From positions 36,436 to 100,435 of the forward strand of contig JBDTOT010000014.1 in NCBI GenBank assembly GCA_039933105.1: 64,000 bases of DNA, given 5' to 3'. The translations under genes and the position numbers were made by a program. The notes under the pieces are model-generated. The model saw nothing but the letters and a program-made list of their open reading frames with translations, made no database searches and was not told the origin of the DNA. Positions 35,098-44,501 of this stretch are shown here, piece after piece. This stretch comes from FEN-1219 sp039933105 (GTDB lineage Bacteria; Pseudomonadota; Gammaproteobacteria; Steroidobacterales; Rariloculaceae). Each line of letters opens with the position of its first letter. Within the stretch, counting starts at the first letter, position 1.

Positions 35098-35214
35098 CAT
35101 TTGCAGCGGACCGAGCAACGCTCGAGCATCGGCAAAATCGTAGACCTGTACCGTCTTGGACCGCGACAATTCGCCGCAGCGGCACCGCCCATGCGCGCGC
35201 TTATAGTCGGATAT

Positions 35215-35646
35215 ATGACCCCACGCGCCTTAGTCCTGCTGTTCGCTGCCATCCCCGCGCTCGCGCTCAGCCACGCGGTCGTTACACCCGCAGAGTCGAG
35301 TCTAGGTCAAACGCAGCAGTACACGTTGCACGTCCCGAACGAAAAAGGCGTTCCGACCACCCGCGTGAGGTTGCTGTTTCCGGCGGACATCGACGTCACG
35401 ACGGTCAACGAGCAGGACGGCTGGCGGCTGACGGTGGAACGTGAACCGGAGGGACGGATCACACACGCCACGTGGACCGGGTCACTGCCTCCGAAGAGCA
35501 CCGTTTGCTTCACGTTCACGGCGCGGAACCCCGCCACCCCTGCGACGCTGGCGTGGAACGTCACACAGACGTATGACAATCTAACGGTCGAATGGACGGG
35601 CGCGACCGGCTCCAAAACACCGGCCTCGCGCACGAGCATACATTGA
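35215..35646 (+). CDS. DUF1775 (YcnI-like) secreted protein
   Basis: Started at ATG 35215, the product has 143 residues with a signal peptide (ALALSHAVV). The order HAVVTPAESSLGQTQQYTLHVPNEKGVPTTRVRLLFP is the YcnI/DUF1775 start, in which the first His after signal cleavage binds copper in studied members. The domain continues to SLPPKSTVCFTFTARNP and WNVTQTYDNLTVEWTG. The usual C-terminal membrane anchor is absent, and the protein ends at the domain. A copper-related role is inferred from the family. Confidence 0.83.
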   Translation: MTPRALVLLFAAIPALALSHAVVTPAESSLGQTQQYTLHVPNEKGVPTTRVRLLFPADIDVTTVNEQDGWRLTVEREPEGRITHATWTGSLPPKSTVCFTFTARNPATPATLAWNVTQTYDNLTVEWTGATGSKTPASRTSIH

Positions 35647-35745
35647 GCGCGAACAACGCAACCACCGCATCCGGAACCACGACGCCGTCATAGTCAGTCG
35701 CGTCGAACGAGAGCGCAGGGCACCCGAGTGCCGACTCGATCGCTG

Positions 35746-37275
35746 CTACCACGGCGCCGGCTTGTAGTCTTTGAGGAACTGTCCCCACACGTGCTCACCC
35801 GTCAACGCGCCGACGAAGATCGGGTCGACGATGCGGGCGGCACCATCGATGATGTCGAGCGGCGGCGAGAACCCGAGCTCCGCTTTGCGCGCGGCATGCG
35901 CGGCGGGGTCTTCGTCTGTCACCCAGCCCGTGTCGACGGCGTTCATGTGAATGCCGTCCTTCACGAAGTCCGGCGCACTCGTGCGCGTCATCATGTTGAG
36001 CGCGGCCTTCGCCATGTTCGTGTGCGGATGCTTGTCCGTCTTCGTCGTGCGATAGAACTGCCCTTCCATCGCGCTGACGTTGACGATGTGCTTGTGTCGT
36101 CCGGTGGTCGCGAGCAGCAGCGGCTTCAGCCTGGCGTTCAGAATATAGGGCGCGATCGCGTTCACGAGGTGCACTTCGAGCAGCTCGGGCGTTTGCACCT
36201 CGTGCAGCCGCAGCCGCCAGCTGTTGACCTCGCGCAGGTCGACCTGCTGCAGGTCCTCGTCGTAGCGCTGCGCGGGAAACAGCGCTTCGCCGGCGCGATA
36301 GTCCTCGTCGAGATAGCGCCGTTGCGAGAGTGCCGCGCTATGCACGAGGCCTTCACCCTGCCCCGTCGCCGCACCCACCAGCGCGCGAGCGCGAGGTTCT
36401 GCCGGCGCGGCCAAGGTGCGGCAGATCTCGTCATGTTCGGTGAGCACGCCGCGCCACTCGAAAGGCAACGCTGCGAACCGCGTGGCCTCGGCCTCGAGCA
36501 AGTGCTGGAAGAACCCGGCCGGACGCCGCACGGTCTGGCACGCGTTGTTTAATACGTAGTCGAGCCGCGGCAGGCGCTCACTCAAGAACCGTGTGAATAG
36601 ATCGACGCTCGGTGTGTGGCGCAGATCGAGCCCGAAGATCTGCAGACGGTCGCGAAACTCGGTGAAGTCCGGCTCCTTCGCGTAGCGGCTCGCGGCATCG
36701 ACCGGAAACCGCGTCGTGACGGCGACATGCGCACCGGCCCGCAACAGCTTCAGCGCGGTTTGGTACCCGATCTTCACGCGCGCGCCAGTGACGAGCGCGT
36801 AGTGCCCGGCCAAGTCCGCGCTCTGATCCCGTTTCGCGTAGTTGAAATCGCCGCACGCCTCGCACAGCGAATCGTAGTAGTGGTGCAGCTTCGTGAACGG
36901 CTGCTTGCACACGTAGCACGCGAGCTCGCGATTCAGCTCGGCGCGCTGCTCGATCGGCGGCGGCTCGAGCCGCAATGGCGCATAGACCGGGGAGCGCCTT
37001 TGGACTCTCAGCACCGCTCGGTCGATCAGATCGCGGTCGCGAGCCTGCGCCGCTTCGCGCTCGGCGCGCCTGAACGCCTTGGCCATTCGCACAAGGTCGT
37101 GGCGCTCGGGTTTCGCAACGAGACCTGCGAGCGTTAGCAGCTCGCGACGCAGCTCGCGCGTCAACCGCGTGAGATGCGAGCGATCCTCGTCGATGGCGCG
37201 CAACACTCGCACGCACGCCTCGACGTCAGCGTCGGACAGCGTTGCGTCCTGCGGAACCGGATCGGCTGATTTCAC
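35746..37275 (-). CDS. SDR-family protein with N-terminal extension and zinc ribbon, atypical active site
   Basis: About 509 residues from GTG 37275. An alpha-helical, charged N-terminal part (1-130) leads to a zinc-ribbon-like CYVCK...CEACG, then an SDR Rossmann domain. The glycine motif reads VTGARVKIGY (usual TGxxxGxG, with Lys in place of the middle Gly) and NNACQT matches the NNAG motif. The catalytic YxxxK segment reads HTNMAK: the Lys is kept but Thr stands where Tyr is expected. VSAMEGQF gives the usual Ser strand. So it may not be a normal dehydrogenase. It lies downstream of rnhB on the same strand. Confidence 0.8.
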   Translation of the reverse strand: MKSADPVPQDATLSDADVEACVRVLRAIDEDRSHLTRLTRELRRELLTLAGLVAKPERHDLVRMAKAFRRAEREAAQARDRDLIDRAVLRVQRRSPVYAPLRLEPPPIEQRAELNRELACYVCKQPFTKLHHYYDSLCEACGDFNYAKRDQSADLAGHYALVTGARVKIGYQTALKLLRAGAHVAVTTRFPVDAASRYAKEPDFTEFRDRLQIFGLDLRHTPSVDLFTRFLSERLPRLDYVLNNACQTVRRPAGFFQHLLEAEATRFAALPFEWRGVLTEHDEICRTLAAPAEPRARALVGAATGQGEGLVHSAALSQRRYLDEDYRAGEALFPAQRYDEDLQQVDLREVNSWRLRLHEVQTPELLEVHLVNAIAPYILNARLKPLLLATTGRHKHIVNVSAMEGQFYRTTKTDKHPHTNMAKAALNMMTRTSAPDFVKDGIHMNAVDTGWVTDEDPAAHAARKAELGFSPPLDIIDGAARIVDPIFVGALTGEHVWGQFLKDYKPAPW

Positions 37276-37367
37276 GGCGGCATTGTAAGGCGTCGGCGAG
37301 AAAACGTGCGCCGATGACGCCACGGCCGTCCTTCGGCCTGCGACGCCCGTGGCTCGAACGACGCCTC

Positions 37368-38321
37368 TTATAGCGCCTTCCAGCGCCGCGACAGTACGAG
37401 CTTCAGCTTGCGCTGCTCGTTCTCCGCCAGGGCGCCTGCGCACGCCGTGAGCTCGCCGTCGAGCGCCTCGAGCTCCGCACGTGCCGCCGCAACGTCGAGC
37501 CGGCTCTTCAATTCGTAGAACAACTTGGAGTACTCGCCGCACAGCTCGCGAATGAACGTGAACGACTTGCGATGGATTGCGCACGGGCCGTGCCTGCGGA
37601 TCGCAGCCTGGTGCTCCGGCGTGCTGTAACCCTTGTGGCGCTCGAAGCCATACGCCGGGAACTGCATCGCGAGCTCGTCCATGAGGCGGTCGCGGTGGGT
37701 CTTCGCGACGATCGAGGCGGCCGCGATCGAGAAGTCGATGCCGTCGCCTTTGTTGAAAGAGTTCTGCGGCAGGTCGACGTCCGGGATGGTGCGCGCATCG
37801 ACCAGCACATGCTGGGGCCGAATCGCCAGCGCTTCGACGGCGCGACGCATCGCGAGCAACCCGGCCTGGTAGATGTTCACGGTGTCGATCTCACCGACTT
37901 CCGCGATGCCGATGCCGATGGCGGTCGCCACGGCTCGGATCCCCTGTTCGGCCTCGAGCCGCTGCGCGAGATCGAGCCGCTTCGAATCGTCGATGCCGGC
38001 AAGCTCGGCGTGCGGCGGAAAGATGACCGCCGCCGCGATCACCGGCCCCGCAAGCGGACCCATGCCCACCTCGTCGACGCCCGCAATGTGCAACACGCCG
38101 GCGCGCCAGAGCACGCGCTCGAAGTTCAACATCGCATCGAGCCGCGTGCGCTCCGCAGTATCGCGCTCGTAGCGTTTCTTCAGCGACTCGTAGATCTGGC
38201 GTACACCCGAGCGCGGATCACGCTTGAGCTTGTTCAGCGCCTGCGGGGTCACCGGCACGTCGGTGCGTGCATAGCGAGCGCGGACCTCGTCAATCGACAG
38301 TTCGGAGAGCGTTGACGTCAC
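37368..38321 (-). CDS. rnhB: Ribonuclease HII with N- and C-terminal extensions
   Basis: RNase HII cuts RNA-DNA hybrids and single ribonucleotides in DNA. The catalytic acids are visible: Asp83-Glu84 in AGVDEVGMGPLAGPV, Asp175 in VLVDART and the Asp in AKTHRDR (about 211). The usual GRG motif that reads the ribonucleotide is GMG here (86-88). About 75 residues precede the domain and about 50 charged residues follow; typical proteobacterial RNase HII has about 200 residues, this one 317. The start is GTG 38321 behind GAGGA. The neighbourhood lacks the usual lpxAB or dnaE genes. Confidence 0.88.
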   Translation of the reverse strand: MTSTLSELSIDEVRARYARTDVPVTPQALNKLKRDPRSGVRQIYESLKKRYERDTAERTRLDAMLNFERVLWRAGVLHIAGVDEVGMGPLAGPVIAAAVIFPPHAELAGIDDSKRLDLAQRLEAEQGIRAVATAIGIGIAEVGEIDTVNIYQAGLLAMRRAVEALAIRPQHVLVDARTIPDVDLPQNSFNKGDGIDFSIAAASIVAKTHRDRLMDELAMQFPAYGFERHKGYSTPEHQAAIRRHGPCAIHRKSFTFIRELCGEYSKLFYELKSRLDVAAARAELEALDGELTACAGALAENEQRKLKLVLSRRWKAL

Positions 38322-38439
38322 ATCCGTCCTCTAGCTTGGCGCGATCGGAATGGCAAAGTCGCAACTTAGCCAACTGATCGAGACGCGACAAGGTGCCGCG
38401 ACGGAGGCCGCCATTCAGACGCGCGAACGGGGGGCGGCG

Positions 38440-39792
38440 CTAGCCGCTCGGGCCCGCGGTGCTCGAGACCTGCACGCTGGGATCCATCTCGACCCGCCAG
38501 ATGGTATTGCCGACATCGTCCGCGACCAGCAGTGCACCGGTCGCGTCGACGGCCACGCCCACGGGCCGGCCGAGCGCTTCGTCGTTCGAATCGATGAATC
38601 CGCTCAAGACTTCCACCGGCTTGCCCGCGGGGCGACCACCGGAGAACGGCACGAACACGACGTTGTAGCCGTTGAACGGCTGCCGATTCCAGGAACCGTG
38701 CTGGCCGACGAACACGCCCTCGGAAAAGCGCGGGGGCAACCCTTTGCCGGCGGCGAACACCATGCCGAGGGGCGCGACGTGCGCACCGAGCGCGTAATCG
38801 GGAGCGACTGCGGTCTCGACCAGGTCCGGTCGCGGCGGTTTCACGCGCTCGTCCATGTGCTGTCCGTAGTAGCTGTACGGCCAGCCATAGAACGCACTGT
38901 CTTTGACCGAGGTCAGGTAATCGGGAACGAGATCGCTACCGAGTTCGTCGCGCTCGTTGACGACCGTCCATAGCGCTCCGGTCGTACGGTCCCAGCCTAG
39001 CCCGTTCGGATTGCGCAGCCCCGAGGCGAAAACGCGCGACGCGCCCGTGGCGAGATCGATCTCTAGTATCGCCGCCCGCCGCTCCTCTTTATCGACGCCT
39101 CTCTCTCCCGCGTTGCTGTTCGAACCCACCGTCGCATACAGACGTTTGCCATCCGCGCTCGCGATGATGTTTTTCGTCCAGTGGTGATTGATCGGTCCCG
39201 CGGGAAGCTCGGCCGCCACGGTGCCCACCGCGCTGATCTTCGTCGCGCCAGCTCTGTACGGAAAACGGACCACCGCGTTCGAGTTCGCGACGTAGAAAGT
39301 GTCGCCGACGAGGGCCATGCCGAACGGCGAATAGAGTCCAGCCAAAAACACCGTACGAGTTTCGGCAACGCCGTCCCCGTCGTCATCACGCAGTAACGTG
39401 ATTCGATCCGCGCTCGGCACGCCGGCCCCTGCCCTGGCCTGCGCCTGCTTCACGAACCAGCCCATGATCCCTTTGCCGTCCTCCGGCCTCGGCGGCGCGT
39501 TGGTTTCGGCAACCAGCACGTCGCCGTTGGGAAGAACATAGAGCCAGCGCGGATGATCGAGCCCCTCGGCGAACGCGTGCACGGAGAGTCCTTCCGCGGC
39601 CCGGGGGGTTGAGCCGTTTGCCCAACCTTTGGCAGTGGCGATGTGCACGGTTGGGAATATGGAGCGGACGGGTGCCGGGATCGCAGGCCGTTCCCCGACG
39701 CCGGCGCCTGCCGGCAGCGTTGCGGTATCACCGCAGCCGCATACGACGGGCAGCAGGCTTGCAGAGACGATGACTGCGGGTAAGCGGTCCAT
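38440..39792 (-). CDS. PQQ-dependent sorbosone dehydrogenase-like lipoprotein
   Basis: A 450-residue protein from ATG 39792 with GGAG nine bases upstream. The signal ends in cysteines (PVVCGCGD) that can serve as a lipobox. It has the six-bladed propeller pattern of soluble glucose/sorbosone dehydrogenases: GLDHPRWLYVLPNGDVLVAE, GLYSPFGMALVGDTFYVANSNAVVRF, GLRNPNGLGWDRTTGALWTVVNERDELG and VGQHGSWNR. Substrates are aldoses or related aldehydes in the periplasm. It is divergent from the GT4/debranching gene pair. Confidence 0.88.
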   Translation of the reverse strand: MDRLPAVIVSASLLPVVCGCGDTATLPAGAGVGERPAIPAPVRSIFPTVHIATAKGWANGSTPRAAEGLSVHAFAEGLDHPRWLYVLPNGDVLVAETNAPPRPEDGKGIMGWFVKQAQARAGAGVPSADRITLLRDDDGDGVAETRTVFLAGLYSPFGMALVGDTFYVANSNAVVRFPYRAGATKISAVGTVAAELPAGPINHHWTKNIIASADGKRLYATVGSNSNAGERGVDKEERRAAILEIDLATGASRVFASGLRNPNGLGWDRTTGALWTVVNERDELGSDLVPDYLTSVKDSAFYGWPYSYYGQHMDERVKPPRPDLVETAVAPDYALGAHVAPLGMVFAAGKGLPPRFSEGVFVGQHGSWNRQPFNGYNVVFVPFSGGRPAGKPVEVLSGFIDSNDEALGRPVGVAVDATGALLVADDVGNTIWRVEMDPSVQVSSTAGPSG

Positions 39793-39901
39793 GCTCACCA
39801 ACTCCGTGGGATGGAATTTCCTTTATAGCGTCAAACCGCGTTATGTCGATTCGGAAAACACCCGATCAACAAGCGCCGCGAAATCGGTTCTGATCGTACT
39901 C

Positions 39902-40945
39902 GTGCGTATAGCGCAAGTTGCACCTCTGTTCGAAAGCGTACCGCCGAAGCTATATGGAGGGACGGAGCGCATCGTTTCCTACCTGACCGAAGAGCTCCAC
40001 CAGCAAGGTCATCACGTAACGCTGTTCGCGAGCGGCGACTCCGAGACCAGCGCGAAACTCGTGAGCGTCTGGCCGACAGCGCTGCGACTCGACCGCAGCG
40101 AACCGGAACCGGTTTCGCTTCACGTGCTCGAGATCGAGGCAGCGTTCCGGCCCTCGTGGGACTTCGACGTCATTCACTTCCACATCGACGCCATGCAACT
40201 GCCGCTCGCGAGGCGTCAAAGCACACCCGTCGTCACGACGTTGCACGGCCGCCTCGACCTGCCCGGCATGAAGGAGCTGTACGACGAATATCAGGACATG
40301 CCACTAGTCTCCATTTCGAACCACCAGCGTTCACACATGCCGACGGCCGCGTGGGCCGACACGGTGTATCACGGCCTACCCACCGATCTGCTGCGGCCGA
40401 GCTACACGCCCGGCGACTACCTCGCCTTTCTCGGCCGGATCTCTCCGGAGAAGCGGCCCGACCGAGCGATCGCCATCGCGCATCGCAGCGGCATCCCGTT
40501 ACGGATTGCCGCCAAGGTGGACCGCGCCGATCAGCGCTACTACGAAAGCGAGATTGCGCGGCACATCGACGGAGACTTCATTCGTTTCGACGGCGAGATG
40601 TCGGATGCGCGCAAAGGCGAATTTCTTCGCGGCGCGCGCGCCCTACTCTTTCCCATCGACTGGCCGGAGCCCTTCGGGCTCGTGATGATCGAAGCCATGG
40701 CGTGCGGTACGCCTGTCATCGCGTTCAACGCCGGCTCGGTTCCCGAAGTCATCGAGGACGGCGTGACGGGTCGCATCGTCGATAGCGTGGACGACGCGGT
40801 GGCACGAGTCGCCGAGATGGCCACGTGGGACCGGCGCGTTTGCCGGGCCGCCTTCGAGCAGCGGTTCACTGCACAGCGCATGGCGCTGAACTACACGAAG
40901 GTCTACGAAAATCTGCGGAAACGCCAGTGGTCGCAGAGCGGTTGA
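39902..40945 (+). CDS. GT4 glycosyltransferase
   Basis: A 347-residue retaining glycosyltransferase from GTG 39902 (VRIAQVAPLFESVPPKLYGGTERIVS); the open frame before it is non-coding in character. It shows the usual GT-B order: a GGTE nucleotide-sugar loop, FHIDAMQLPL, LGRISPEKRPDRAI and the EPFGLVMIEAMACGTPVIAF motif (E-x7-E) that holds the donor. Its stop lies inside the start region of the debranching enzyme gene, so the pair is coupled and probably acts in glycogen, trehalose or another glucan pathway. Confidence 0.9.
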   Translation: MRIAQVAPLFESVPPKLYGGTERIVSYLTEELHQQGHHVTLFASGDSETSAKLVSVWPTALRLDRSEPEPVSLHVLEIEAAFRPSWDFDVIHFHIDAMQLPLARRQSTPVVTTLHGRLDLPGMKELYDEYQDMPLVSISNHQRSHMPTAAWADTVYHGLPTDLLRPSYTPGDYLAFLGRISPEKRPDRAIAIAHRSGIPLRIAAKVDRADQRYYESEIARHIDGDFIRFDGEMSDARKGEFLRGARALLFPIDWPEPFGLVMIEAMACGTPVIAFNAGSVPEVIEDGVTGRIVDSVDDAVARVAEMATWDRRVCRAAFEQRFTAQRMALNYTKVYENLRKRQWSQSG

Positions 40946-43104
40946 GCGAGCCACGCCAGCAGTACTACATCGTCGCGACAGAGAGTCCCGACGTTGTACG
41001 CGCGCACGTTCTGAAACGTGGCGAAACCTTCGCCGTGTTCGACGATTTCGGCGACATCGAGGGCCGCCCGCACGGACGCGAGGGCCTTTACCATGCCGGT
41101 ACGCGTTACCTCTCGCGCCTGCAGCTCACGCTCGGATCGCACCGGCCGTTACTCCTGAGTTCCACCGTTCGGCGGGACAACGCGGTCATGACGGTCGACC
41201 TCACGAACCCGGATCTCTACACCGGCGGCCGGCACGCGCTTGCCCGCGGCACACTGCACATCAATCGCAGCCGATTTCTGTGGGAGGACTGCTGCTACGA
41301 GCTCATTCGTATCCGCAATTTTTCGCTCGCGACCGTCGCGATCGATGTTGCCCTGCACTTCGATGCAGACTTCGCGGACATTTTCGAGGTGCGCGGCGAG
41401 GTGCGGTCCGCGCGCGGCGAGCAACAGCTCGCGCAGTGCACACACGACGGGCTCCTGCTCGCGTATAGAGGCCTCGATTCGCTCGTCCGCCGCACCGCGA
41501 TTACGTGCCAGCCGCCGGCGGATCACGTCGAGAACTGTCAGTTGCACTTTGATCTCATCCTCGGCAGCCGCGCGGAGAAGTCGATCCTGTTGACGATGGC
41601 GTGCGAGAGCGACGCGGCCCGTCCGGCGCCCACTGCCTACGACAAAGCGCTCACGCAGGCGACCATGACATCGCCGGCGCTCACCCATCTAGGTCAGCGA
41701 CTCGAATCCTCTAATCCGCAATTCGACGCGTGGGTGCGCTCGTCGTCGGCCGACCTCGGCATGCTGCTGACGCCCACCGACCACGGCTTGTATCCGTATG
41801 CGGGCGTGCCGTGGTTCGATACGACGTTCGGGCGCGACGGCATTTGGACTGCACTGCAGACGCTGTGGCTGTGGCCCGATGTCAGCCGCGGCGTTCTGAG
41901 CTTCCTCGCCGCGACGCAGGCGACGGAAACCTCGGCGCAACGCGATTCGGAGCCCGGCAAGATCCTGCACGAAGCGCGCAAAGGCGAGATGGCGGCGCTG
42001 GGCGAAATCCCATTCGGCCGTTACTACGGCAGCGTCGACGCCACGCCGCTTTTCGTAATGCTCGCAGGCGCTTATTGGCGGCGCACGAACGATCTCGAAT
42101 TCGTGGAGCAGCTGTGGCCGCACCTCACCGCCGCACTCGACTGGATCGACCGCTTCGGCGACGTCGATCGTGACGGGTTCATCGAATACGCGCGTCAGTC
42201 CGATACCGGCCTCGTGCACCAGGGCTGGAAGGACTCGCACGACGCCATCTTCCACGCCGATGGGTCGCTTGCGGTGGGGCCGATCGCACTGTGCGAGGTG
42301 CAGGGCTACGTTCATGCGGCGCGCGTCGCGGCGGCCGAGCTCGCGCACGCCCTGGGGCACACGGCATTCGCGAAGGAGCTCGAAGCGGCGGCCGACGAGA
42401 TCCGCGCGCTCTTCGAGGAGCGATTCTGGTGCGACGACATCGCGACTTACGCGATCGCGCTCGATGGCGAAAAGCGTCGCTGCGCAGTCGTCACGTCCAA
42501 TCCGGGCCATTGCCTGTTCACCGGCATCGCGTCCGCCGAGCGTGCGCGGGCCGTGCTCGCAGGATTCGAGCGCGAGCAGATGAACTCCGGATGGGGGTTG
42601 CGCACGGTGGCCGAGAACGAGGCGCGCTACAGCCCGATGGCGTATCACAACGGCTCAGTGTGGCCTCACGACACCGCGATCGCCGCAGCGGGCGCGGCGC
42701 GCTACGGCGCAAAGGCCCTCACTGCGCAGCTACTCGAAAACCAGTTCGAGGCGGCGACGTATTTCAGTCTGTATCGCCTGCCGGAGCTCTTCTGCGGATT
42801 CCGTCGGCGCGAAGGCGAAGCCCCGACGCGCTACCCGGTGGCCTGCTCACCGCAAGCCTGGGCCGCGGGTTCGATCTTCATGCTGATTGAGGCCTGCCTC
42901 GGAATGTCGATCGACGCTCGCAAGCGTCTCGTGACGGTCGATCACCCGCTCTTGCCCGCGTCGATCGACGAGCTCCACCTTCGCGACATCGGTGTAGGCG
43001 ACGCCTCCATCGATCTCACGCTGAAGCGTCAGCCGGGCGGAGGCGGAGTCGGAGTCGCCATCGAGCGCCGCGCGGGCAAGCTCGACGTCGTCGTGAACCG
43101 TTGA
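40927..43104 (+). CDS. Amylo-alpha-1,6-glucosidase (glycogen debranching enzyme-like)
   Basis: About 725 residues from GTG 40927 or TTG 40942, which would form a TTGA overlap with the GT4 stop. The N-terminal GDE_N domain shows FAVFDDFGDIEGRPHGREGLYHAGTRYLSRLQL. The C-terminal (alpha/alpha)6 barrel has PWFDTTFGRDGIWTALQTLW, IDRFGDVDRDGFIEYAR, GLVHQGWKDS and MAYHNGSVWPHDTAI, with acids suited to general acid-base catalysis (GRDG, GWKDS). The family hydrolyses alpha-1,6 branch points in glucans. The adjoining GT4 gene suggests a shared polysaccharide function. Confidence 0.9.
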   Translation: MVAERLSEPRQQYYIVATESPDVVRAHVLKRGETFAVFDDFGDIEGRPHGREGLYHAGTRYLSRLQLTLGSHRPLLLSSTVRRDNAVMTVDLTNPDLYTGGRHALARGTLHINRSRFLWEDCCYELIRIRNFSLATVAIDVALHFDADFADIFEVRGEVRSARGEQQLAQCTHDGLLLAYRGLDSLVRRTAITCQPPADHVENCQLHFDLILGSRAEKSILLTMACESDAARPAPTAYDKALTQATMTSPALTHLGQRLESSNPQFDAWVRSSSADLGMLLTPTDHGLYPYAGVPWFDTTFGRDGIWTALQTLWLWPDVSRGVLSFLAATQATETSAQRDSEPGKILHEARKGEMAALGEIPFGRYYGSVDATPLFVMLAGAYWRRTNDLEFVEQLWPHLTAALDWIDRFGDVDRDGFIEYARQSDTGLVHQGWKDSHDAIFHADGSLAVGPIALCEVQGYVHAARVAAAELAHALGHTAFAKELEAAADEIRALFEERFWCDDIATYAIALDGEKRRCAVVTSNPGHCLFTGIASAERARAVLAGFEREQMNSGWGLRTVAENEARYSPMAYHNGSVWPHDTAIAAAGAARYGAKALTAQLLENQFEAATYFSLYRLPELFCGFRRREGEAPTRYPVACSPQAWAAGSIFMLIEACLGMSIDARKRLVTVDHPLLPASIDELHLRDIGVGDASIDLTLKRQPGGGGVGVAIERRAGKLDVVVNR

Positions 43105-43127
43105 CGCAAACCGCCGCAGCTTCGCAG

Positions 43128-44381
43128 CTAGATGCGAATACCGGGCGCGGGAAACGCTTTGCAGAACTCGCCGATCTCGGAACGAATCGCGTGCAGCTTC
43201 TGCGTGTCGTCCGCCACGCGCAGCACGCGGTCGATCCACGCGGCGATGGGCTCCATGTCTTTCTCTTGCATGCCGCGCGAAGTGATCGACGGCGTGCCGA
43301 TGCGGAGCCCGCTCGGATCGAACGGCTTGCGCGGGTCGAATGGGATCGTGTTGTAGTTGCACTCGATGCCGGCTTCGTGCAGCGCACGTGCGGCCGGCTT
43401 GCCCGTAATGCCGCGCGGCGTCACGTCGATCAGAATCAGATGATTGTCGGTGCCGCCGGAGATCAGGCGGAAGCCGCGAGCGGTGAGCAACGTGGCAAGG
43501 GCTTTCGCGTTTTTCACGATCTGTTGCCCATAACTGCGGAAGTCGGCGGTGTTCGCTTCCTTCAGCGCGACCGCGATCGCGGCCGTCGTGTGATTGTGCG
43601 GGCCGCCCTGCAAGCCCGGAAACACGGCGCGGTCGATGTCTTTCGCGTGCGCCGTGTCGCACATGATCATGCCGCCGCGCGGGCCGCGCAACGTTTTGTG
43701 CGTCGTGGTGGTGATGATCGTCGCATGCGGATACGGATGCGGATGTGCGCCCGCAACGATCAGACCCGCGATGTGCGCAATGTCGGCGACGAGCACGGCG
43801 CCTACCGATTTCGCAATCGAAGCGAAGCCCGCGTAGTCCCACACGCGTGGATACGCAGTGCCACCGCAGAAAATCAGCTTCGGCCGAATCTGTTTCGCCA
43901 GCGTCTCGACGCGATTAAGGTCGACTTGATGAGTCTCCGGGTCCACGTCGTATTGCGATGAGCGGTAGACCATGCCCGAGAAGTTCACGCCCCAGCCGTG
44001 CGTCAAATGGCCGCCGAACGGCAGGCCGAGCCCCATGACGGGATCGCCCGGCTTCGCGAGCGCCAAGTACACGGCCTGGTTCGCCGGCGAGCCCGAGTAA
44101 GGCTGCACGTTCGCGTGCTGCATGCCGAACAGGTTCTTGGCACGCTCGATCGCCAGCGTCTCGATCTTGTCGATGTAGTCCTGGCCTTCGTAGTAGCGCT
44201 TGCCGGGGTAACCCTCGGAATATTTGTTGGTGAGGATCGACCCGGTCGCTTCCATGACGGCCGTGGACGCGTAGTTCTCCGAGGGAATCAGCCGAAGGAA
44301 GTCATTCTGCCGCTTGGTCTCGAGGGCGATGAGGTCGTAGATCTCGGGGTCGGTTGCGCGCAGCGCAGGCATGTCGGACAT
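43128..44381 (-). CDS. glyA: Serine hydroxymethyltransferase
   Basis: A 417-residue PLP enzyme that converts serine and THF to glycine and methylene-THF. Conserved parts are LIPSENYAS, NKYSEGYPGKRYYEGQDYID, ANVQPYSGSPANQAVY, LVADIAHIAGLIVAG, and the PLP-Lys motif VITTTTHKTLRGPRGG. Length is exactly that of E. coli GlyA. It is convergent with the debranching enzyme gene (23 bases apart) and divergent from the peroxidase gene, with 120 bases for both promoters. It can supply methylene-THF to the MetF-like enzyme at 30309. Confidence 0.97.
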   Translation of the reverse strand: MSDMPALRATDPEIYDLIALETKRQNDFLRLIPSENYASTAVMEATGSILTNKYSEGYPGKRYYEGQDYIDKIETLAIERAKNLFGMQHANVQPYSGSPANQAVYLALAKPGDPVMGLGLPFGGHLTHGWGVNFSGMVYRSSQYDVDPETHQVDLNRVETLAKQIRPKLIFCGGTAYPRVWDYAGFASIAKSVGAVLVADIAHIAGLIVAGAHPHPYPHATIITTTTHKTLRGPRGGMIMCDTAHAKDIDRAVFPGLQGGPHNHTTAAIAVALKEANTADFRSYGQQIVKNAKALATLLTARGFRLISGGTDNHLILIDVTPRGITGKPAARALHEAGIECNYNTIPFDPRKPFDPSGLRIGTPSITSRGMQEKDMEPIAAWIDRVLRVADDTQKLHAIRSEIGEFCKAFPAPGIRI

Positions 44382-44501
44382 TCGAAACCTCGAAATTTCG
44401 CGTCGTGGCAGCCGGGCGGCCGCCTCGGGGGGCGTAGTCTACCCGAGCGGCACTGACGTCACATCCGCACTTACCGGCGCCGCGTCGTTAGAATTGCAGC
44501 C

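Noticed and set aside
44382..44501. Riboswitch upstream of glyA
   Set aside because: I looked for glycine, SAM or THF riboswitch cores in the 120-base divergent space; no conserved core or terminator hairpin was convincing.
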